64,000 bases of DNA from NCBI GenBank assembly GCA_015055965.1, contig SVHG01000007.1:1-64000 (forward strand), read 5' to 3'. The notes beneath the pieces are model-generated. The model searched no databases. It was given only the letters and a program-made list of their open reading frames with translations, and was not told the DNA's origin. The stretch is from Clostridiales bacterium. GTDB lineage: Bacteria > Bacillota > Clostridia > Christensenellales > Borkfalkiaceae. Shown piece after piece: positions 58,829-64,000 of this stretch (the first letter of the stretch is position 1; every line of letters begins with the position of its first letter). The translations under genes and the position numbers were made by a program.

Positions 58829-59346
58829 TTTTTTCTTCAAAAAAGCAAACTGAAAAAATAAAATCGCTTGAAAAACAGCTTGAAGAAAGTCAAAAGGCTC
58901 TTTTGCTTTCTCAAACGGAGTTAAACAAAGAGCGCGATAAAACCCAAAAGCTCACAGAGCAGCTTAATCAGCTTAAAAGCGAAGGGGAAAAGCAGGCAAG
59001 CGCTAAGGCAGAGGTTATTATAGAGGAAGCGCGCCAAAAATACGAAAAAGAAATTACTAGGCTTCGCATTTTCGTTGAAAAATGGCAAAGCGCCTTGCCA
59101 GAGCCTAAGGATATTACCCCTGAAAGTCGCAAAAGAAGGGCTTTAGCGGTTGCTTTAAGCGAAATTTTAAAGGATAATCCCTGTAACAGTAGCTTAGAAG
59201 AAGGGGTAAAACTGCTTGAAAAGCTTACTAATGCAATTAACGGCGGTAATGCGGAAGAGGGCGGTTTTAACCTAGAAGAGGTTTTAAATCCCGGTAGCGA
59301 GCTGGATTTAGCTACCTTATGTAAAGAACTTGGAGTAATGGACTAA
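58825..59346 (+). CDS. Coiled-coil protein of unknown function
   Basis: A 173-residue soluble protein starting at a TTG that overlaps the pncB stop (58826-58828). AGGGGA lies about 10 bp upstream. Residues about 8-90 are a long heptad-like coiled coil rich in Lys, Glu and Gln. The C-terminal half is a small helical region (LPEPKDITPESRKRRALAVA onward). There is no known domain, signal peptide or membrane segment. It sits between pncB and lspA with a TAATG overlap to lspA, so expression is tightly coupled; its partner is unknown. Confidence 0.7.
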   Translation: MIFSSKKQTEKIKSLEKQLEESQKALLLSQTELNKERDKTQKLTEQLNQLKSEGEKQASAKAEVIIEEARQKYEKEITRLRIFVEKWQSALPEPKDITPESRKRRALAVALSEILKDNPCNSSLEEGVKLLEKLTNAINGGNAEEGGFNLEEVLNPGSELDLATLCKELGVMD

Positions 59347-59828
59347 TGTGGTATATAATACTTTTTTTTGCAACCTTATTCGTTGACCAAATTAGCAAAA
59401 TAATTTGTGATGCTTACAAGGTTAATATTCCCGTTTTAGAAGGGATTTTAAAAATAGATATAGCCTACAACAAGGGCGCTTCATTTTCTTTTTTATCTAA
59501 CGTAGAGTGGGCGCAAACCTTTTTTATCCTTCTAACAGTCGTGGTTTTGGCTTTTGGAGTGGGCTTTATTATTATAAAAAAGCCAAAGAGCAAATGGCTT
59601 AACAGCGCTCTTGCGCTTATGTTTTCGGGTACTATAGGTAATTTTATAGACCGTTTGGCATTCCGCTACGTGCGTGACTTTATAAACGTGCCCTTTTTTG
59701 CTAACTTTAACGTTGCAGATATTTGCCTTTGCATTGGCGCGTTTATGCTTATTTTCTACGTTTTATTTATGGGCGAAGATCCCGTGTTTAATTTTAAGAA
59801 AAACAAAAATGAGAGTAAAGGCGAATGA
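59346..59828 (+). CDS. lspA: Lipoprotein signal peptidase (signal peptidase II)
   Basis: Cleaves the signal peptide of lipid-modified prolipoproteins. The 160 residues contain four helices. Family blocks: VDQISKIICDAYK, the NKGASFSFLS loop, and the catalytic-Asp regions GTIGNFIDRLAFRYVRDFI and FNVADICLCIG. The ATG shares a base with the upstream stop, and its TGA overlaps the next start (ATGA), so translation is coupled. As in many Firmicutes an RluD-type gene follows directly. Confidence 0.95.
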   Translation: MWYIILFFATLFVDQISKIICDAYKVNIPVLEGILKIDIAYNKGASFSFLSNVEWAQTFFILLTVVVLAFGVGFIIIKKPKSKWLNSALALMFSGTIGNFIDRLAFRYVRDFINVPFFANFNVADICLCIGAFMLIFYVLFMGEDPVFNFKKNKNESKGE

Positions 59829-60721
59829 TAACCTTAACCGTGGAAAATGGCGGAGTAAGGCTAGACGCCTTTATTGCCTTAAAAACAGAGCTTAGCCGTT
59901 CGCACGTTAAAAAGATAACTGATGAAGGCGGAGTGCTTGTTAACGGCAAGCCTCAAAAGGGTAAATATACGGTAAAAGAAGGGGACGTTATTGAGTTTTC
60001 CTTACCGGAGCTTAAGCCGTTGGACGTAAAGCCCGTTGATATTCCCTTAGATATAGTTTATCAAGACGCGGACGTTGCGCTTATAAATAAGCCACAGGGA
60101 ATGACTGTGCACGCCGGTAACGGAACGGACGATAACACCTTGGTCAACGCTCTTTTATTTGCGTTAGATAGCTTAAGCGGTATAAACGGCGTAATTCGCC
60201 CGGGTATAGTTCACAGAATAGATAAGGATACCTCCGGTCTATTAATCGTTGCTAAAAACGATAGGGCGCATATATCGCTAGCAAGTCAAATAGAAAGTAA
60301 AACCTGCAAAAGAATTTACCTTGCGTTACTTCACGGTAAGGTAAAGGAGGATAGCGGGGTTATAGATACCTTTATAGACCGTTCTGCTAAGGATAGAACC
60401 GCTTACGCCGTTTCTACTAAGGGAAGAAGGGCGGTTACCGATTATAGGGTTATTAAAAGATACGAAGGGTATACTCTTTGTGAGTTTTCCTTAAGAACGG
60501 GTAGAACTCATCAAATAAGAGTGCACAGCAAGCATCTTGGAAATCCCGTGGTTGGTGATAAGGTTTACGGGCCTAAAAAATGCCCGTTTAATTTAGAAGG
60601 TCAGCTTTTACACGCTTATTCGCTAACCTTTACGCACCCCACCACGAACGAGCAAATGACCTTTAGTTGTGATTTGCCCGAATATTTTAAAAAGACCTTG
60701 GCAAAGCTTAAAGAGATATAA
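59825..60721 (+). CDS. RluD/YlyB-type pseudouridine synthase
   Basis: An RNA pseudouridine synthase of 298 residues, probably acting on large-subunit rRNA. It has an N-terminal S4 RNA-binding domain (about 10-70), then a RluA-family catalytic domain with HRIDKDTSGLLIVAKND containing the catalytic Asp, RTGRTHQIRVHSKHLGNPVV and VGDKVYG. The exact rRNA position cannot be deduced. It overlaps lspA by 4 bp, the classical lspA-ylyB pair of Firmicutes. Confidence 0.93.
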   Translation: MITLTVENGGVRLDAFIALKTELSRSHVKKITDEGGVLVNGKPQKGKYTVKEGDVIEFSLPELKPLDVKPVDIPLDIVYQDADVALINKPQGMTVHAGNGTDDNTLVNALLFALDSLSGINGVIRPGIVHRIDKDTSGLLIVAKNDRAHISLASQIESKTCKRIYLALLHGKVKEDSGVIDTFIDRSAKDRTAYAVSTKGRRAVTDYRVIKRYEGYTLCEFSLRTGRTHQIRVHSKHLGNPVVGDKVYGPKKCPFNLEGQLLHAYSLTFTHPTTNEQMTFSCDLPEYFKKTLAKLKEI

Positions 60722-60752
60722 AAGTGGCTCTATAACGCGATTAAACGGTGTT
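60722..60752 (-). repeat. 28-bp dispersed motif, copy 11 (reverse orientation)
   Basis: The complement reads TTAATCGCGTTATAGAGCCA followed by CTTTT. It abuts the stop codon of the RluD-type gene, so relative to the gene it has the same orientation as the copies at tkt and the PepSY-like gene. Confidence 0.6.
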
Positions 60753-60858
60753 TTTATTTGTTAAGTTGCTTTTAAAAGGCGAACTGCAGACGCGAAATTA
60801 AGGCCGTTTATTAAAAAAGCCAAACTGAAATAGTTAAATTTATAAGGAAGATATATAG

Positions 60859-62484
60859 ATGGAAGCAAAGAATTTTATTGAAGACATTATTAACGAAGAG
60901 CTTGAAGGCGGTGTGGTTAACGAGGTTCATACCAGATTTCCCCCTGAGCCAAACGGTTATTTGCATATTGGCCACGCAAAGTCCTTATGCTTAAACTTTG
61001 GTACTGCTAAAAAATACGGCGGAAAGTGCAATCTTTTCTTTGACGATACTAACCCCTCTAAAGAAAAGACTGAATTCGTTGACGCTATTAAGGCAGATAT
61101 TGAATGGCTTGGCTTTAAGTGGTATGAAATGCATTACGCTTCAGACTTTTTTGACGATATTTTTGAGCTTGCTATTAAGTTAATTAAGGACGGCAAGGCT
61201 TACGTATGCGATCTTACTGCTGAACAAATTAGGGAAACTCGCGGTACTCTTACTCAACCGGGTACTGAAAGTCCTTACAGAAATAGAAGCGTGGAAGAAA
61301 ATCTTCGTTTATTTAACGAAATGAAGGAAGGTAAGTACGCAGACGGCGAAAAGGTTCTTCGCGCTAAAATTGATATGGCTTCACCTAATATCAATATGCG
61401 AGACCCCGTAATTTATAGGGTTTTACACGCAACTCATCACCGCACTGGCGATAAGTGGTGTATTTACCCCATGTACGATTACGCTCATCCTATTTGTGAC
61501 TCTATGCAAGGCGTAACTCACTCTCTTTGCACCTTAGAGTTTGAAGATCACCGCCCCTTATATAATTGGGTTGTAGAAAATACCGGTGTTGCGCATAAGC
61601 CCCGCCAAATAGAGTTTGCTCGCCTTAATATTGCAAACACCGTTATGAGTAAAAGATATTTAAAGAAGCTTGTAGAAGAGGGCACGGTAAGAGGCTGGGA
61701 CGATCCCAGAATGCCCACCTTAACGGGCTTAAGAGCAAGGGGTATTCCCGCAAACGCTTTAAAAAACTTCTGTGAAGCGGTTGGCGTTGCAAAGGCTAAT
61801 TCAGAAATTGAAAGCGGTTATTTAGAACACTTCGTAAGGGAAGATTTAAACGCTAATGCAGAAAGAGCTATGGCTGTAATCAACCCCATTAAGGTTATTA
61901 TAGAAAATTACGAAGGAAGTGAGCTTCTTGACTTTGATACCAAGCCTCAGTTAGAAGAAAGCCCCACCAGAAAGATTACTTTTTCTAAAGAGCTTTATAT
62001 TTCTGCAGAAGACTTTTCTGATAACCCGCCCCCAAAATTCTTTAGATTAAAACCCGAAGGTTACGTTCGTTTAAAGAATGCTTATATCATTAAGTGTGAA
62101 AGGGTTGAATATGACGATAACGGCGCTATAGCCCAACTTATTTGCTCGTATTTACCTGAATCTAAGTCTGGTTCAGATACTAGCGGAATGAAGGTAAAGG
62201 GAACTATTCAATGGGTAGACGCGGCTACTTGCGTTGACGTAACTGTTAAAAAATACGATTATCTTTTAAAGGATGCTGAATATTCCGGTCAAGACTTTGG
62301 CGAAAGATTTAACCCCGAAAGCGAAAAGATTTTCGTTGGTAAAGCAGAAAAATATCTTGCAGAATGCAAAGAAGGCGAAAGCTTCCAGCTTCTTCGCGTA
62401 GGATATTATAAAACGGGTAAAGAAAACGGAAAAACCGTTCTGCATGAGATAACCTCTTTGAAGGACACCTACAAAGCAAAATAA
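60859..62484 (+). CDS. glnS: Glutaminyl-tRNA synthetase
   Basis: A class I synthetase that charges tRNA-Gln directly. The 541 residues have RFPPEPNGYLHIGHAKS (HIGH) and the KMSKS-like VMSKRYLKKL. The TMRRRG-like WDDPRMPTLTGLRARG and C-terminal beta-barrels (about 340-541) are present. Many Firmicutes lack GlnRS and use GatCAB instead, so direct charging is a notable trait. RBS AAGGAAG. The stop codon is overlapped by a repeat element. Confidence 0.96.
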   Translation: MEAKNFIEDIINEELEGGVVNEVHTRFPPEPNGYLHIGHAKSLCLNFGTAKKYGGKCNLFFDDTNPSKEKTEFVDAIKADIEWLGFKWYEMHYASDFFDDIFELAIKLIKDGKAYVCDLTAEQIRETRGTLTQPGTESPYRNRSVEENLRLFNEMKEGKYADGEKVLRAKIDMASPNINMRDPVIYRVLHATHHRTGDKWCIYPMYDYAHPICDSMQGVTHSLCTLEFEDHRPLYNWVVENTGVAHKPRQIEFARLNIANTVMSKRYLKKLVEEGTVRGWDDPRMPTLTGLRARGIPANALKNFCEAVGVAKANSEIESGYLEHFVREDLNANAERAMAVINPIKVIIENYEGSELLDFDTKPQLEESPTRKITFSKELYISAEDFSDNPPPKFFRLKPEGYVRLKNAYIIKCERVEYDDNGAIAQLICSYLPESKSGSDTSGMKVKGTIQWVDAATCVDVTVKKYDYLLKDAEYSGQDFGERFNPESEKIFVGKAEKYLAECKEGESFQLLRVGYYKTGKENGKTVLHEITSLKDTYKAK

Positions 62485-62604
62485 GCTTGACTTACTTCGT
62501 TATAACGGCGAAACCTTGCGCTTGCCTTCGGTCATTTACGCTAAAGTAAACTCCCTTCAGTCAATGCTCGGTTTAACCGCTCTAACTCGCAATTGAAGCT
62601 TATT
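62480..62604. repeat. Modular inverted-end repeat, copy R9 (core A)
   Basis: Begins AATAAGCTTGACTTAC on the glnS stop and ends CAATTGAAGCTTATT. The interior matches core A, with compensating changes in the stems. Confidence 0.8.
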
Positions 62605-62671
62605 AAGTGCCATAGCCATTTACTTTTTAGATAAACAAGCCTTGTTTATTGCTCGCATCTAGTGCTTATTT

Positions 62672-62850
62672 ACAATAAGCTTGACTTACTTCGTTATAGC
62701 GGCGAAGCCTTGCGTGAGCAAATCACACATTTATGCGTGTATGCAATCAACGATTTATCGTTGTATGTAATCATTTACATAGTAAACGTATGTAATCACA
62801 CCGCAAGGCGCGAATATCATTGCGTAAGCCTTGCTTGCATTTTACACGGT
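62672..62850. repeat. Modular repeat R10 with hairpin array HA5
   Basis: AATAAGCTTGACTTACTTCG and GGCGAAGCCTTGCG open the element. The array then has stems ACACATTTATGCGTGT, CAACGATTTATCGTTG, CATTTACATAGTAAACG and a degraded CACACCGCAAGG arm joined by ATGCAATCA or ATGTAATCA. It is nearly identical to the first array of R8 at 51461. The stretch 62851-62952 is AT-rich and holds nothing I can name. Confidence 0.75.
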
Positions 62851-62952
62851 AAAGGGCTTTTATGGCGGTTGTTTTATACAGTTAATTTGCTCCTTTTATT
62901 CTATTAATAATTCAATTAAAATAAAATTTAAGGTTAAAAGTTAAAAAAAGCA

Positions 62953-62981
62953 TTGACAAACCGTGTAAATTATATTATAAT
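62953..62981 (+). promoter_or_regulatory. CvpA-like gene promoter
   Basis: A perfect consensus: TTGACA, 17 bp, TATAAT. Confidence 0.8.
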
Positions 62982-63024
62982 TAAAGCGTAAAATAATGAA
63001 CTTTTGCGCAAAGAAGGTAAAATT

Positions 63025-63669
63025 ATGTTTTGGGTAGCAGATATTTTATTAGTTTTATATTTAGCCCTATTCCTTTATAGGGGTATTAAGCGAACCGGTA
63101 CGCTTAATTCTTTACTTAACTTTACTAAGGGCTTATTAGCAATGATAATCAGTATAGGCGCAGCCTTTGCTTTATCATTCTTCGTTTTCCCCATGCTTGG
63201 TTGGATACAAGATATGCAATTGGGGTTACTTGATTTTGGCCATAGTTTTGCGGGTATTTTAAAACTTGCAAATATCACGTTTATCACCCACGAAGAAATT
63301 GCCTTTTACACTGCAGTTGCTATTTGCACTGTTATAATGATAGTTCCCATGTATTTCTTATTCAGATGGCTTCTTAACCTATGGGATCGCTTCATTATGT
63401 GGATTCGCAAAAAGAGCAAGCTTATCAATATCGTTGGCGGTACGCTTGGCGCAATAATTAACCTTGCCGTTGGCGCAGTTATCCTTCTTGGCTTCTACTG
63501 GTTCTTTGCTGCTTTAGATGGAAGCGGAATGTTTACTTGGACTAACGACGTTTTACGCTCTGGCCGTTTAACCGGTTTAATATTTGAATATAATCCCTTA
63601 TATTCATTCCTTGGCGAACCCGGTTGCCTTGCGGAAACCGTTGGTAATCTAATCAAGGGTAATTTCTAA
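63025..63669 (+). CDS. CvpA-like membrane protein
   Basis: 214 residues from the ATG at 63025, chosen because AAGAAGG lies upstream; a TTG at 63004 is in frame. Four hydrophobic helices lie at about 3-20, 36-58, 95-118 and 138-165. The pattern of an N-terminal VADILLVLYLALFLYRGIKR followed by a Gly/Ala-rich helix is like CvpA/colicin V production family proteins. A charged loop RWLLNLWDRFIMWIRKKSK precedes the last helix. The family's role is poorly defined. Single gene with a terminator. Confidence 0.6.
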   Translation: MFWVADILLVLYLALFLYRGIKRTGTLNSLLNFTKGLLAMIISIGAAFALSFFVFPMLGWIQDMQLGLLDFGHSFAGILKLANITFITHEEIAFYTAVAICTVIMIVPMYFLFRWLLNLWDRFIMWIRKKSKLINIVGGTLGAIINLAVGAVILLGFYWFFAALDGSGMFTWTNDVLRSGRLTGLIFEYNPLYSFLGEPGCLAETVGNLIKGNF

Positions 63670-63682
63670 AAATAAAAAATTT

Positions 63683-63718
63683 AACCACCTTGCTTGTTTT
63701 TTGCAGGGTGGTTTTTTT
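63683..63718 (+). terminator. CvpA-like gene terminator
   Basis: Stem AACCACCTTGC / GCAGGGTGGTT with a T-rich loop, then seven Ts. Confidence 0.9.
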
Positions 63719-63856
63719 ATGCTTTTTATCAATTTGCAATAAAAATTATTCGGTTTTGTTACGTGTTCTAGCTTAAAAAGAGCTTAGCCTTAAATGGCGT
63801 TTTTTTGGGTGTGAAAAAGAAAATTTAATTGAATAAAATTTTTGTTGAAAATGCCG

Positions 63857-63884
63857 TTAATAGCGCTATAGCTAGCTTTTTAGT
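63857..63884 (+). repeat. 28-bp dispersed motif, copy 12
   Basis: Copy TTAATAGCGCTATAGCTAGC followed by five Ts. It overlaps the stop codon of the PepSY-like gene (63880-63882, minus strand), just as copy 1 abuts the tkt stop. Confidence 0.6.
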
Positions 63885-64000
63885 TATCCTTTTCGGCAAT
63901 AACCTCACCGGTTACACCGTCTATAAGATAGGCCTTTTTGAGCCCTTTATCACAAATAAAGCCAACGTAATAATAATTTTTGCCGTTTTCACAAAGCAGT
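63880..64000 (-). CDS. PepSY-like domain protein, C-terminal end only
   Basis: On the minus strand the last 39 codons read LLCENGKNYYYVGFICDKGL, then KKAYLIDGVTGEVIAEKDN and a stop. The pattern YYV-x-F ... AYLIDGVTGEVI matches the end of a PepSY domain, often found in exported or membrane proteins. The gene continues beyond the right edge of the window. Confidence 0.6.
   Translation of the reverse strand, partial: LLCENGKNYYYVGFICDKGLKKAYLIDGVTGEVIAEKDN

Noticed and set aside
62662..62907. 81-codon frame over repeat R10
   Set aside because: It is made of repeat-element and hairpin-array sequence with no RBS or homology-like features.
1..64000. tRNA and rRNA genes
   Set aside because: A read-through for GGTTCGAATCC-like T-arms and rRNA segments found none. 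The core A and core C repeats resemble neither when folded by eye.

Overview
The window looks like the chromosome of a low-GC, Gram-positive (Firmicutes/Clostridia-type) gut-style anaerobe. The clues are Veg, RicT, a VanW-domain protein, a SpoIIQ-like M23 peptidase, a Bacillus-like yaaO-holB-ricT gene order, RBSs of the AGGAGG type, TTGACA-17-TATAAT promoters and many lipoproteins. A finer placement (for example an uncultured Christensenellales-like lineage) is a guess. No rRNA, tRNA or CRISPR was found.

Layout. 1-75 is the right end of an IS3-family insertion sequence. 113-443 holds inverted GC-rich repeats and terminators. 444-3645: transketolase (-) and an MscS channel (+). 4075-19769: a glycan locus with a sugar ABC importer (binding lipoprotein plus two permeases, no ATPase), a 1682-residue multimodular binding lipoprotein, two GH43-type lipoproteins and a cytoplasmic GH2 enzyme. 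This reads as surface capture and trimming of a polysaccharide, import, then intracellular cleavage. 19925-23716 (-): ppa, pyk and a Na/Pi cotransporter. 23948-29736: VanW protein, MATE exporter, a YwmB-like protein and a SpoIIQ-like M23 peptidase that both carry sigma-F-like promoters, an M1 peptidase lipoprotein and an FmdB zinc ribbon. 30340-40920: LRR lipoprotein, dnaE, a solitary helicase of the type normally found in conjugative elements, a serpin lipoprotein and Veg. 41417-50894: serS, cysS, a short alaS, greA, an unknown membrane protein, a PLP decarboxylase, holB and ricT. 51855-62484: prfB with a programmed frameshift, tsaD, a second LRR lipoprotein, udk, lgt, pncB, lspA, an RluD-type gene and glnS. 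63025-63669 is a CvpA-like protein, and 63880-64000 is the end of a PepSY-like gene.

The most unusual content is between genes. A family of modular repeats of about 125-230 bp has shared inverted ends (AATAAGC...GCTTATT) and interchangeable cores. Several copies begin exactly on a gene's TAA stop codon. Some cores are arrays of short hairpins whose stems differ while the linkers (CATCA or ATGTAATCA) stay constant. A separate ~395-bp element with 28-29 bp inverted ends carries a third array type (GATGAAATC linkers, flipping to GATTTCATC). A 28-bp motif (consensus WTAATCGNSYTATAGCS then T-rich) occurs about twelve times, mostly beside gene ends and once inside a coding sequence. These are the best candidates for something undescribed.
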